64,000 nt of DNA from Coxiellaceae bacterium (GTDB taxonomy: Bacteria; Pseudomonadota; Gammaproteobacteria; Coxiellales; Coxiellaceae), in the NCBI GenBank assembly GCA_030680235.1, contig JAUXWQ010000052.1, forward strand, positions 1-64,000, read 5' to 3'. The notes beneath the pieces were generated by a model. That model did no database searches, was not told the DNA's origin, and saw only the letters and a program-made list of their open reading frames with translations. The first letter of the stretch is position 1, and each line of letters begins with the position of its first letter. Made by a program: the position numbers and the translations under genes. Below, piece by piece: positions 53,328 through 62,808 of the stretch.

Positions 53328-53998
53328 CTAGATAGCGTTGTTTTTTCCGCATCGTCGGTTGCATGTAGTGCAATACTTCTTTGCCCAAATAGATAAAGTG
53401 GCCACGTTGCGTAGTTCGCATAAGGAATGATTCTTACAAACCGATCGACTGCAATTAATACATCGGAAATAATATACAAGGCTGCAGCCGCCATTTTTTG
53501 TTGCGTGTTTTCTTTTTGAAGGCATGCGGTGATAAACATGATGCCAAGTGCTGTGGCATAGAAGGGAATAGCTTGAGAGACAATGCCTTTTGTATGCACT
53601 GCAATTTCTTGTGTAATAAAAGCGCTTGCTATTGCAAATGCCATTAAGGAAAGCATTTTTCTTGTTTCAGTTTCTCGTAGTGCGTGACAACTTTGCGATA
53701 GGTGTGCGCAATAGCATAAATGACCAATAAAGAAGATTGGCATCGCCATTAATACGGGATTTTCAATAGGCAATTCAATGACTAAATCACCGAGGCAGTG
53801 TGCCACCAAGGCTGTATTTAAAGCTGTATTTTTAGGGTTTTTATGAAAACTATGTATGGCCAATAAAAAAGTGCTGAGCACTTTTGCAGTGATGATTAAG
53901 GGGTAGTCGGTTTTCTTTTGGCAGCTGATCCAATATAGAAGGCCAAAGAGATCTGCTGCTGGCAACGATAACGCTTTAAGTCTAGACAAAAGTCGCAT
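53312..53998 (-). CDS. YhhN/TMEM86-family membrane protein (lysoplasmalogenase-like)
   Basis: Integral membrane protein of 228 residues with about eight hydrophobic segments. The family pattern is visible: LVAHCLGDLVIELP, MPIFFIGHLCYCAHL, and AALYIISDVLIAVDRFV near the end. Eukaryotic members are lysoplasmalogenases; the bacterial role is not settled. The last residues SSSNSR come from the RepA element inserted at its 3' end, so the native C-terminus was probably replaced. Confidence 0.82.
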   Translation of the reverse strand: MRLLSRLKALSLPAADLFGLLYWISCQKKTDYPLIITAKVLSTFLLAIHSFHKNPKNTALNTALVAHCLGDLVIELPIENPVLMAMPIFFIGHLCYCAHLSQSCHALRETETRKMLSLMAFAIASAFITQEIAVHTKGIVSQAIPFYATALGIMFITACLQKENTQQKMAAAALYIISDVLIAVDRFVRIIPYANYATWPLYLFGQRSIALHATDDAEKTTLSSSNSR

Positions 53999-54113
53999 AG
54001 CCCCAATCCTTTCGAATAATGTTTTTTCTAGCTTCCCTTAGATGCACCTAGGATTATCGAAATCGATACGTTACAGTATATTATGAATTTCTACTATCAC
54101 AAGGAGCTGTGAG

Positions 54114-54365
54114 ATGACGCACTATTATAAGATCGTGATGTTATTCGGATTGCCGATTGCCATTGTTGGTTGTAATGCAAGCTATTATAATCCGCATCCA
54201 CAGTTGCACCCGACGCCCCAAGCAACCAGTATTCATTACGGCCCTATGGCAGCGCCACCATCGGTATCTGCTATTCATGATAAACCACCGGTTGGGCCTG
54301 TTTATCCAACAGTGGATATGCAGAGCGGCAATACGGAATCCACCAGCTTACGTTATGGAAATTAA
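54114..54365 (+). CDS. small proline-rich lipoprotein
   Basis: Hypothetical lipoprotein of 83 residues. The signal ends in the lipobox AIVGC (Cys20). The mature part is Pro/His/Ser/Tyr-rich (NPHPQLHPTPQA, PPSVSAIHDKPPVGPVYP) and probably unstructured. A strong AAGGAG site lies before the ATG, and a TATATT box occurs about 35 bases upstream. It faces away from the YhhN-like gene and precedes nuoG by 133 bases. Confidence 0.75.
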   Translation: MTHYYKIVMLFGLPIAIVGCNASYYNPHPQLHPTPQATSIHYGPMAAPPSVSAIHDKPPVGPVYPTVDMQSGNTESTSLRYGN

Positions 54366-54498
54366 GAGGCTGTTTGTTACGCTTCGTACATTGTGCCGAA
54401 GTTCAGCAAAAGATTTAAGATTCTGCAATTATCGCTTAATCTCACCGTCTTAACTGTGTTAGAATTCGTTGTTTCCATGGGTATTTTAAGGCTATGCC

Positions 54499-56643
54499 AT
54501 GATTGAATTTGAATTAAACGGCAAGAAAGTTACCGTGCCTGAAGGCACTACGATTATTGAAGCAGCCGATCAAGTGGGTGATTACATCCCACGCTTCTGT
54601 TACCACAAAAAATTATCCATTGCGGCCAATTGTCGTATGTGTTTAGTAGAAGTTGAAAAGTCCGGCAAACCTTTACCTGCTTGTGCAACGCCGATTACAC
54701 AAGACATGAAAGTCAAAACAAAATCCGATATGGCGTTAAAAGCACAGCGCGATGTCATGGAGTTTTTATTAATTAATCATCCGCTCGATTGTCCGATCTG
54801 TGATCAAGGTGGCGAGTGTGAACTGCAAGATTTATCCCTCGGTTTTGGTCGTGCAAAATCAGAATACCGTGAACCAAAACGCGCTGTTTGTAGCCAGGAT
54901 ATTGGGCCGCTTGTTGAAACAGAAATGACGCGCTGCATTCAATGTACGCGGTGTGTGCGTTTTGGTGAAGAAGTTGCAGGTCTTCGTGAAATGGGTATTG
55001 TGAATCGGGGTGAAAAAGAAGAAATTGGCACTTACGTCCAACATTTTTTACAATCTGAAATGTCAGGAAATATTATTGATTTATGTCCGGTGGGCGCGCT
55101 CACCAACAAGCCTGCACGCTATGCAGCACGGGGCTGGGAATTGACAGAACATGCGACAATCGCGCCAAATGATTGCGCAGGTACCAATATGTTTGTGCAT
55201 ACACGTGACCAAAAAGTGATTCGTGCAGTCCCACGTGAAAATGAAAACATTAATGAAACCTGGATGAGTGATCGTGATCGTTTTTGCGTAGAAGGTTTGT
55301 CTCATGCCGATCGCGTGACAAAACCGCTCATGAAAAAAAATGGAAAGTGGTATGAGGTTGAGTGGAAATACGCACTTGATGCCATTGCCCATTTAACGCA
55401 GCACATCAAAAAAGAAAAAGGGGCGGATAAAATCGCGGGAATCGCGGATTATTCAGCAACACTTGAAGAATATTATCTGTTCCAAAAATTTATTCGTGCC
55501 TTAGGTTCTAATAATGTCGATCATCGTATTCGTGAAAAAGATTTTTCTGACCAGCACTTACGATCCTTTTTCCCTAAGTTAAATGACGCTATTGCTGATA
55601 TTGAAAATTACGATGCTTTGTTATTGGTGGACTCAAATATTCGTCATGAGCAACCGATTATTAGCACGCGTATTTTCAAAGCATCGCAAGATAAATTATC
55701 TGTGATGAGTGTGAATGCGGTTGATCACCCGTCTGTATTTCCAGTAGCAGAAAAAATAATTGATGCGAATATTATTCGTTCATTGTCTGAAATTGCGAAG
55801 GCTTTGGCTGATTTAAAAAATCAAAAAATTGCTACGCTTGAAAAAACAACACCCTCTGATGCAGCAAAAAGAATTGCTGAAAAATTATTATCCTCAGAAA
55901 AATCAGCTATTTTTATCGGCACAAAAGCATTTCGTCACACCCATGCTTCCACGACCCGTGCATTAGTGCAGTGCATTGCTGGTTTATCGAATGCACATGC
56001 GGGTATTTTAAGCGAAGGGGTGAATAGCGCAGGCGCATGGATTGCGGGCTGTGTGCCACACCGTGGCCCTGTTGCTGAGACATTGATTCATACAGGTCTG
56101 GATGCAAAATCGTTGTTAACAACCGATCCTGTCAGTGCCTATTTTATTTTAAATGCAGAATTAGAAAACGATGCGGTTTATCCGGTATTGTCTGCATTAT
56201 CGCAAGCGGAATTAGTGGTTTGTTTTTCAACCTTTTTGACGGAAAAAATGCGCGAGTATGCGGATTTTATTTTGCCTGCAGCGCCATTTACAGAAAATGA
56301 GGGCACGTATGTGAATGCGTGTGGTGAGTGGCAATCGTTTGTACCAGCGGTTTCTTTGTTGGACGAAGCAAAACCTGCTTGGAAAGTTATTCGTGCTTTG
56401 GCAAATGTGATGGAATTGCCAGAATTTGATCATGCTTCTGTTGTTGATATTCGTGACTATTTGCGTGTAAAAGCAGATGCACATCAATGCTGCGCGGTGT
56501 GTAAAAAAGAATTAGACATTGTTTTACCGACCTTTGATAAAAATGATATTGCTGTTGAGTGGAAAATGAACCAAGAAAACCCCTTGGTTCGAAGAGCAAA
56601 GGCATTAAACAGTAAAGAAACGCACCTGCAAAGCGAGCAATAG
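54499..56643 (+). CDS. nuoG: NADH-quinone oxidoreductase subunit G
   Basis: Iron-sulfur subunit of the peripheral arm of respiratory complex I. It has 714 residues, shorter than the E. coli protein (about 908) but near other proteobacterial forms. Cluster ligands are intact: FCYHKK...ANCRMC...ACATP (Cys34, 45, 48, 62) for N1b, [14 protein letters not shown] for the His-ligated cluster, and CIQCTRC...DLCPVGAL for the next. A molybdopterin-type domain fills the rest. AAGG lies before the ATG. Normally nuoF precedes it; here the upstream gene is a lipoprotein. Confidence 0.97.
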   Translation: MIEFELNGKKVTVPEGTTIIEAADQVGDYIPRFCYHKKLSIAANCRMCLVEVEKSGKPLPACATPITQDMKVKTKSDMALKAQRDVMEFLLINHPLDCPICDQGGECELQDLSLGFGRAKSEYREPKRAVCSQDIGPLVETEMTRCIQCTRCVRFGEEVAGLREMGIVNRGEKEEIGTYVQHFLQSEMSGNIIDLCPVGALTNKPARYAARGWELTEHATIAPNDCAGTNMFVHTRDQKVIRAVPRENENINETWMSDRDRFCVEGLSHADRVTKPLMKKNGKWYEVEWKYALDAIAHLTQHIKKEKGADKIAGIADYSATLEEYYLFQKFIRALGSNNVDHRIREKDFSDQHLRSFFPKLNDAIADIENYDALLLVDSNIRHEQPIISTRIFKASQDKLSVMSVNAVDHPSVFPVAEKIIDANIIRSLSEIAKALADLKNQKIATLEKTTPSDAAKRIAEKLLSSEKSAIFIGTKAFRHTHASTTRALVQCIAGLSNAHAGILSEGVNSAGAWIAGCVPHRGPVAETLIHTGLDAKSLLTTDPVSAYFILNAELENDAVYPVLSALSQAELVVCFSTFLTEKMREYADFILPAAPFTENEGTYVNACGEWQSFVPAVSLLDEAKPAWKVIRALANVMELPEFDHASVVDIRDYLRVKADAHQCCAVCKKELDIVLPTFDKNDIAVEWKMNQENPLVRRAKALNSKETHLQSEQ

Positions 56644-56660
56644 CAAAGAAGAAACCTATT

Positions 56661-57665
56661 ATGCTAGATCAAATACAAACATTATTATGGATTCTCTTCA
56701 AAATCATCTGCATTGTTTTGCCGTTGATGGTTGCGGTTGCGTATGTGACGATGGCGGAGCGTAAAGTCATTAGTTATATGCAAGGTCGAATTGGGCCAAA
56801 TCGTGTGGGGCCTTTTGGTTTATTGCAGCCCATTGCAGATGTTGTCAAGTTATTAACGAAAGAGGTTATTTTCCCATCTGCGTCAAATCGTTATTTGTTT
56901 ATTGTTGCGCCGATGTTATCCATTATGCCTGCGCTTGCCGCGTGGGCTGTTATTCCTTTTATGAAAGGGTGGGTGCTTGCTGATATTAATGCAGGTACGC
57001 TTTATGTTTTTGCGATGACGTCATTGGGTGTTTACGGTATTTTGGTTGCGGGCTGGGCTTCTAATTCAAAGTATGCGTTATTTGGGGCATTACGCTCTGC
57101 GGCGCAAGTGGTTTCCTATGAAATTGCGTTGGGTTTTTGTTTGGTCGGTGTCATTCTAGCGTCGGGCACGATGAATCTGCAGGAATTAGTATTAAAGCAA
57201 AGCGGTGGATTATGGCATTGGTATTGGTTGCCGTTATTCCCTTTGTTTATTGTTTATTGGATTGCCAGTGTCGCGGAAACCAACCGTGCGCCATTTGACG
57301 TTGCAGAAGGTGAGTCTGAAATTGTCGCTGGATTCCACGTTGAATATTCTGGTATGGCCTTTGCTATTTTCTTTCTAGCGGAATATGCCAACATGATTTT
57401 GGTATCTGCATTAGTCAGCATTTTCTTTTTGGGTGGGTGGTTATCACCGTTTGAAAATATTCCTGTATTGGGTGCCTTGTTTGCGTGGGTGCCGGGTATT
57501 TTCTGGTTGTTTATTAAAATGGCTTTTTTTATTTTCTTGTATTTTTGGATGCGTGCGACTTTCCCGCGTTATCGTTACGACCAAATCATGTATTTGGGTT
57601 GGAAAGTATTAATTCCGGTGACCCTAGTATGGATCATTGTGGTTGCAGCTTGGGTTGCGTTGTAG
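56661..57665 (+). CDS. nuoH: NADH-quinone oxidoreductase subunit H
   Basis: Membrane subunit at the quinone-binding junction of complex I. It has 334 residues and eight helices. Conserved [21 protein letters not shown], the loop [24 protein letters not shown] and the C-terminal [18 protein letters not shown] are present. It starts 17 bases after nuoG. Confidence 0.98.
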   Translation: MLDQIQTLLWILFKIICIVLPLMVAVAYVTMAERKVISYMQGRIGPNRVGPFGLLQPIADVVKLLTKEVIFPSASNRYLFIVAPMLSIMPALAAWAVIPFMKGWVLADINAGTLYVFAMTSLGVYGILVAGWASNSKYALFGALRSAAQVVSYEIALGFCLVGVILASGTMNLQELVLKQSGGLWHWYWLPLFPLFIVYWIASVAETNRAPFDVAEGESEIVAGFHVEYSGMAFAIFFLAEYANMILVSALVSIFFLGGWLSPFENIPVLGALFAWVPGIFWLFIKMAFFIFLYFWMRATFPRYRYDQIMYLGWKVLIPVTLVWIIVVAAWVAL

Positions 57666-57748
57666 AGACACGTATAACAAGAGTGCCGATGCTGGTAAAT
57701 GGCGATAGAAGCGGAAGCGCAAGCGACCGCGCCGATGTGAGTAAATAA

Positions 57749-58240
57749 ATGAAACGTATTATTGCTATCATAAAAAGTTTTACGCTTTGGGAATTGCTAA
57801 AAGGCTTGGCGCTTACCTTGAAATATTTTTTCAAGCCCAAGAGTACTATTCAATATCCTGAAGAAGAAACGCCTATTTCGCCGCGTTTTCGTGGCATGCT
57901 TGCTTTGCGTCGCTATGACAATGGTGAGGAGCGTTGTATTGGTTGCAAATTGTGTGAAGCCGTTTGTCCAGCGCTTGCGATTAAAATTGAAGCCGGCCCG
58001 CGTCAAGCGGATGGTTCGCGTCGGACAACCCGTTATGATATTGATGCATTTAAATGTATTAACTGTGGTTTTTGTGAAGAAGCGTGTCCAGTTGATGCGG
58101 TAGTGTGTACTTCTGAAATGCATTATCACATTTCGGAGCGTGGTCAGAATATTTTAACGAAAGATAAGCTATTAGCAATTGGTGATATTTATGAAAAGCA
58201 GTTAGCAAAAGACCGTGCTGCCGATGCAAAGTACAGATAA
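57749..58240 (+). CDS. nuoI: NADH-quinone oxidoreductase subunit I
   Basis: Ferredoxin-like subunit of complex I with two [4Fe-4S] clusters. It has 163 residues. [12 protein letters not shown] and [12 protein letters not shown] carry the eight cysteines. The N-terminal segment [20 protein letters not shown] attaches it to the membrane arm. The 83-base gap after nuoH has no hairpin of note and shows a GC-rich stretch. Confidence 0.98.
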   Translation: MKRIIAIIKSFTLWELLKGLALTLKYFFKPKSTIQYPEEETPISPRFRGMLALRRYDNGEERCIGCKLCEAVCPALAIKIEAGPRQADGSRRTTRYDIDAFKCINCGFCEEACPVDAVVCTSEMHYHISERGQNILTKDKLLAIGDIYEKQLAKDRAADAKYR

Positions 58241-58262
58241 CATTAAAGTGAGCCATTAAAAA

Positions 58263-58853
58263 ATGTTAATTCCCATACATCAAATAATTTTTTACTGCTT
58301 TACTGTCCTCCTTATCGCCGCTGCAACGATGATGATCACGGCTAATAATCCTGTTAAAGCAATCTTATGTTTGGTTGTCACCTTTTTTGCAAGCAGCGTT
58401 TTATGGATGTTGATGCAAGCAGAATTCTTAGCGCTTGTTTTAATTTTCGTGTATGTGGGCGCAGTGATGACATTATTTTTATTCGTTGTCATGATGCTCC
58501 GTACGGAATCGACGCCCTCTTTTTCATTGCGACATTTACCAATAGGGTTGTTGGTTTTCGCAATGTTGGTTGGTACGGCTTATTATGTATTCTGCCAAAA
58601 CCATTGGGCTTTATCCGCAACACCACCGACACATTATGGTAAGGATTATAATAACGTGGTGTCGATGGGGGATTTATTATTCACGCAATATTTGTTGCCC
58701 TTTGAAATCGCATCTGCCTTGTTGCTGGTCGGTATGATTGCAGCAATTGCGTTGGCGTTTCATGGTAAAAAACCGGGCACAAAATCGCAAAAAATTACAG
58801 AGCAATTGAAAGCAGATAGAAAAGATCGTTTGCGGATTATTGATTTATCGTAG
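58263..58853 (+). CDS. nuoJ: NADH-quinone oxidoreductase subunit J
   Basis: Membrane subunit of complex I. It has 196 residues with five helices. [27 protein letters not shown] is the conserved third-helix region containing the pi-bulge. It follows nuoI by 22 bases. Confidence 0.97.
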   Translation: MLIPIHQIIFYCFTVLLIAAATMMITANNPVKAILCLVVTFFASSVLWMLMQAEFLALVLIFVYVGAVMTLFLFVVMMLRTESTPSFSLRHLPIGLLVFAMLVGTAYYVFCQNHWALSATPPTHYGKDYNNVVSMGDLLFTQYLLPFEIASALLLVGMIAAIALAFHGKKPGTKSQKITEQLKADRKDRLRIIDLS

Positions 58854-58888
58854 AGACGTCGATTTATCGCGTTTCCAATAGGGGTGTT

Positions 58889-59194
58889 ATGATTTCATTA
58901 ATAAATTATTTGCTTGTTGGCGCGATATTGTTTGCGCTCAGCCTCGTCGGCATGATTATCAATCGCCATAACCTCATCATGTTATTAATGTGTATCGAAT
59001 TATTGTTGCTATCCGTCAATACCAATTTCATCGCTTTTTCGCAGTATTTTAAAAATCCATCTGGTGAAGTCTTTGTGTTTTTTATTTTAACGGTTGCTGC
59101 AGTAGAAGCCGCAATTGGTTTAGCGATTTTAGTTTTATTGTATCGTCGTAAAAACAACATCGATGCAAGTGAGATGAACTTATTGAAGGGGTGA
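58889..59194 (+). CDS. nuoK: NADH-quinone oxidoreductase subunit K
   Basis: Membrane subunit with proton-path glutamates. It has 101 residues and three helices. [17 protein letters not shown] and [18 protein letters not shown] carry the two conserved Glu (Glu36 and Glu72-type positions). AGGGGTG precedes the ATG. Confidence 0.98.
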   Translation: MISLINYLLVGAILFALSLVGMIINRHNLIMLLMCIELLLLSVNTNFIAFSQYFKNPSGEVFVFFILTVAAVEAAIGLAILVLLYRRKNNIDASEMNLLKG

Positions 59195-59197
59195 GTA

Positions 59198-59280
59198 GTG
59201 ATTGTGTCTGTAACTGTGTCTGAGGTTTAATTTAATACAAGTATTCATTAAGCCTCAGACACAGTCACAGACACAGTCGC
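59198..59280. repeat. RepD inverted hexamer repeat between nuoK and nuoL
   Basis: Left arm GTGATT GTGTCT GTAACT GTGTCT GAGG (59198-59225); right arm CCTCAGACACAGTCACAGAC and ACAGTCGC (59253-59280). Between them is an AT-rich loop. The arms match at all but about three positions. It begins four bases after the nuoK stop and ends nine bases before nuoL, with no Shine-Dalgarno seen for nuoL. Confidence 0.88.
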
Positions 59281-59289
59281 TCAAAAACT

Positions 59290-61242
59290 ATGATAAAAGA
59301 ACTATCCTTATTAGTTGTTCTGTTGCCTTTATTAGGCAGTTTGATCGCCGGCTTTTTCGGTCGTCGTATTGGTCTACGTGCAACGCATGTCCTTACGATT
59401 GCGTTAATGTTGATTTCTTTTATCTGTTCCTTAGTGATTTTCACGGCCGTTGAATTTAATAACCAAAGCTTTGTGGGTCCCATTTATACTTGGGCAATCT
59501 CAGGGTCATTTCAATTTGATGTTGGCTTTTTAATTGATCGTTTAACATCAGTGATGATGGTAATCGTCACTTTCGTTGCAACATTGGTGCATATTTATAG
59601 TGTTGGCTATATGAAAGGAGACACCGGCAATCAGCGTTTCTTTTCTTATATGTCTGGCTTTACCTTTTCGATGTTGATGCTTGTGACGGCCAATAATTTC
59701 TTACAGTTGTTTTTTGGATGGGAAGGGGTTGGTTTAGTTTCTTATTTATTAATTGGATTTTGGTTTGATAAAGAATCTGCAGCAGTCGGTTCCTTAAAAG
59801 CATTTATTGTGAATCGGGTGGGTGACTTTGGATTTTTGTTAGGTATTGCAGCCATTTTAGATTATTGCGGCAGTATTGATTACGCAACGGTGTTTGCAAA
59901 AATACCTCAACTGACTCAAACCATGATTACTATTTTACCAGGCCACGATTGGTGCATTATTACTGTTATTTGTATTTTATTATTCATCGGCGCAATGGGT
60001 AAATCTGCGCAAATTCCACTGCATGTGTGGTTGCCAGAATCGATGGAAGGTCCTACACCGATTTCAGCATTAATTCATGCAGCGACTATGGTAACTGCGG
60101 GTGTATTTATGGTGGCACGCCTATCACCATTATTTGAATTATCTTCTGTTGCATTAAGTATGGTGATGATTGTCGGTGCAACAGGTGCGTTGTTTTTGGG
60201 CTTGTTAGCGTTTGTTGAATACGATATTAAACGCGTGATTGCGTATTCAACAATGTCCCAATTGGGTTATATGATGGCAGCGAATGGTGCGTCTGCCTAT
60301 AATGCTGCGATTTACCATTTGATGACACATGCTTGTTTCAAAGCTTTATTATTTTTGGCAGCAGGTTCTGTAATCATTGCGATGCATCATGAACAAGATT
60401 TGCGAAAAATGGGTAATCTGAAAAAATATTTGCCGGTTACTTACATCACCTTTTTAATTGGTGCGCTGGCATTGTCAGCAGTACCGCCAACAGCTGGGTT
60501 TTTCTCGAAAGATACGATTATTGAAGCAGTGCATCACAGTACGATTGTAGGTGCACAGTATTGTTATTATGTTTTATTAATAGGGGCTTTTGTCACGGCT
60601 TATTATATTTTTCGCGCATTTTTTATGGCTTTTCATACAAAAGAGCGTATGGATGAGCACACACGTTCTCACTTAAAAGAACGTTGGGTGATGTTAATCC
60701 CATTGATTATTTTAGCGATTCCTTCATTAGTATTAGGCCTTTTTGTTACGAAACAAATGCTGTATGACATCCCCGGATTTTTAGGGAACAGTGTGACTGT
60801 GTTACCACAATACAACGTGCTTGCGGCAATGGGTGCACAGTTTCAGGGTGTGTGGAGTGATATCGTCAATTGTGTGTATACGATGCCATTTTGGTTTTCA
60901 ATCGCGGGTATTTTTTCAGCATGGTTAACCGTGATTGCCTTGCCGCAAATCAACGGCTTTTTTTACAAGCGTTTATCCTGGGTTCGAAAAATATTAATTG
61001 CGCAATATGGGTTTGATGCCTTCAATGCGCTTGTTTTTGTGCGTGGCACCAAAAAAATGTGCGACTTCTTTTTCCATACAGGTGATTTAAAAGTATTAGA
61101 TGCAGGTATGGTTGATGGCTCAGGTCGTGGTGTGACCTTAATTTCTCGTGCATTGCGAAAATTGCAATCGGGTTATTTATATCATTATTTATTAATGATG
61201 ATTGCGGGATTGTTGCTGTTGATGATTTGGTTGATTTATTAG
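59290..61242 (+). CDS. nuoL: NADH-quinone oxidoreductase subunit L
   Basis: Largest antiporter-like subunit, at the distal end of the complex I membrane arm. It has 650 residues with about sixteen helices, including the lateral amphipathic helix near the end. FFGWEGVGLVSYLLIGFW with its key Glu, MGKSAQIPLHVWLPESMEGPTPISALIHAATMVTAG and YDIKRVIAYSTMSQLGYM are present. Confidence 0.98.
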   Translation: MIKELSLLVVLLPLLGSLIAGFFGRRIGLRATHVLTIALMLISFICSLVIFTAVEFNNQSFVGPIYTWAISGSFQFDVGFLIDRLTSVMMVIVTFVATLVHIYSVGYMKGDTGNQRFFSYMSGFTFSMLMLVTANNFLQLFFGWEGVGLVSYLLIGFWFDKESAAVGSLKAFIVNRVGDFGFLLGIAAILDYCGSIDYATVFAKIPQLTQTMITILPGHDWCIITVICILLFIGAMGKSAQIPLHVWLPESMEGPTPISALIHAATMVTAGVFMVARLSPLFELSSVALSMVMIVGATGALFLGLLAFVEYDIKRVIAYSTMSQLGYMMAANGASAYNAAIYHLMTHACFKALLFLAAGSVIIAMHHEQDLRKMGNLKKYLPVTYITFLIGALALSAVPPTAGFFSKDTIIEAVHHSTIVGAQYCYYVLLIGAFVTAYYIFRAFFMAFHTKERMDEHTRSHLKERWVMLIPLIILAIPSLVLGLFVTKQMLYDIPGFLGNSVTVLPQYNVLAAMGAQFQGVWSDIVNCVYTMPFWFSIAGIFSAWLTVIALPQINGFFYKRLSWVRKILIAQYGFDAFNALVFVRGTKKMCDFFFHTGDLKVLDAGMVDGSGRGVTLISRALRKLQSGYLYHYLLMMIAGLLLLMIWLIY

Positions 61243-61255
61243 TGAGCAAATAAAA

Positions 61256-62764
61256 ATGATTATAAATTTCCCTATCCTAAGCATACTAATCTGGCTTCCT
61301 ATCTTAGGTGCTATTCCTGTTTTGATGCTGCGTGGTGAAGCGAATGAAAACAAGGCGCGCATGCTTTCTTTGTTTATGGCGTTGATTTCTTTATTGCTCT
61401 GCGTGTTACTCGTTTATAAATTTGATTCCAGTAATGCTGGTATGCAATTTCGTGAGACCTTCGCTTGGATTCCTGATCTGCATTTATATTACGATGTTGG
61501 TGTCGATGGTATCTCATTGCCGCTCATTATTCTCACGTGCTTTACAACCTTTATTGTTGTCTTGGCATCCTGGTCGATGGTGAATCATAAAGTGGCGCAA
61601 TATCTCGCAACTTTTTTAGTGATGCAGGGAATGGTTGTTGGTGTGTTTGCATCAATTGATGCCATTTTATTTTATTTTTTCTGGGAGGGAATGCTAATTC
61701 CCATGTATTTAAGTATTGGTATTTGGGGTGGTGCAAATCGTTCGTATGCGGCGATTAAGTTTTTCATTTATACTTTTTTTGGTTCCGCATTATTGTTAGT
61801 TACCTTTTTATATTTAGGCTTACACGAACAAACCTTTGATATTATAAAATTTACGCAAGCCGTCTTACCATTACATGTGCAAATTTGGCTATTTATTGGA
61901 TTTTTCTTGGCGTTTGCAATAAAAGTGCCGATGTGGCCATTTCACACTTGGTTGCCGGATGCGCATACAGAAGCTCCAACAGGGGGTTCTGTTGTTTTAG
62001 CAGCCCTGATGTTGAAATTGGGTGCATATGGATTTTTGCGTTTTAGTTTGCCGATTACACCTGATGCGAGTCATACACTGGCATGGTTTATGATTGTGTT
62101 GTCATTAATCTCAATTGTCTATATTGGTTTTATCGCGATTGCGCAAACTGACATGAAAAAATTAATTGCCTACTCTTCAGTCTCACACATGGGTTTTGTG
62201 ACGCTTGGTTGTTATATGACGCTATTAATTGTTGAGCACACAGGCAATCTAAAAGATGCGTATATGAGTTTAGAGGGTGCGATGGTGCAGATGATTTCAC
62301 ATGCCTTTGGGGCAGGTGCGATGTTCTTGGCTTTTGGTGTGTTGTATGAACAACTCCATTCGCGTCACATTAAAGATTTTGGTGGGGTTGCAAAAACCAT
62401 GCCCATTTTCTCGGCATTTTTTATGTTATTTGCGATGTCGAACGTTGGCTTGCCAGGTACATCCGGATTTGTCGGCGAATTTATGATTATGCTCTCCACT
62501 TTTAAAGCAAGTTTCTGGGTGACTTTAATTGCGGCATCTATTTTGGTGATTGGTGCTGCCTATACTTTGTGGATGTATAAGCGCGTCTTCTTCGGAAGAG
62601 TGGAACACAAAGCTGTTGCAAATTTACAGGATGTGCGTGGTGTGGATACTTGGATATTTGTTTTATTGGCGATTCCAGTGTTGTGGATTGGACTATATCC
62701 AAACCCCTTATTAAATATGATGCATGCATCTATTGGAAATTTATTAATCTTAGCTAACAGGTAA
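61256..62764 (+). CDS. nuoM: NADH-quinone oxidoreductase subunit M
   Basis: Antiporter-like proton-pumping subunit. It has 502 residues with fourteen helices. FFWEGMLIPMYLSIGIWGG, KVPMWPFHTWLPDAHTEAPT and the TDMKKLIAYSSVSHMGFV stretch are conserved. It starts 13 bases after nuoL. Confidence 0.98.
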   Translation: MIINFPILSILIWLPILGAIPVLMLRGEANENKARMLSLFMALISLLLCVLLVYKFDSSNAGMQFRETFAWIPDLHLYYDVGVDGISLPLIILTCFTTFIVVLASWSMVNHKVAQYLATFLVMQGMVVGVFASIDAILFYFFWEGMLIPMYLSIGIWGGANRSYAAIKFFIYTFFGSALLLVTFLYLGLHEQTFDIIKFTQAVLPLHVQIWLFIGFFLAFAIKVPMWPFHTWLPDAHTEAPTGGSVVLAALMLKLGAYGFLRFSLPITPDASHTLAWFMIVLSLISIVYIGFIAIAQTDMKKLIAYSSVSHMGFVTLGCYMTLLIVEHTGNLKDAYMSLEGAMVQMISHAFGAGAMFLAFGVLYEQLHSRHIKDFGGVAKTMPIFSAFFMLFAMSNVGLPGTSGFVGEFMIMLSTFKASFWVTLIAASILVIGAAYTLWMYKRVFFGRVEHKAVANLQDVRGVDTWIFVLLAIPVLWIGLYPNPLLNMMHASIGNLLILANR

Positions 62765-62808
62765 TGTGTTGCGCGTAACAAGCACGCCAATGCGGAGAAA
62801 TAATTATT

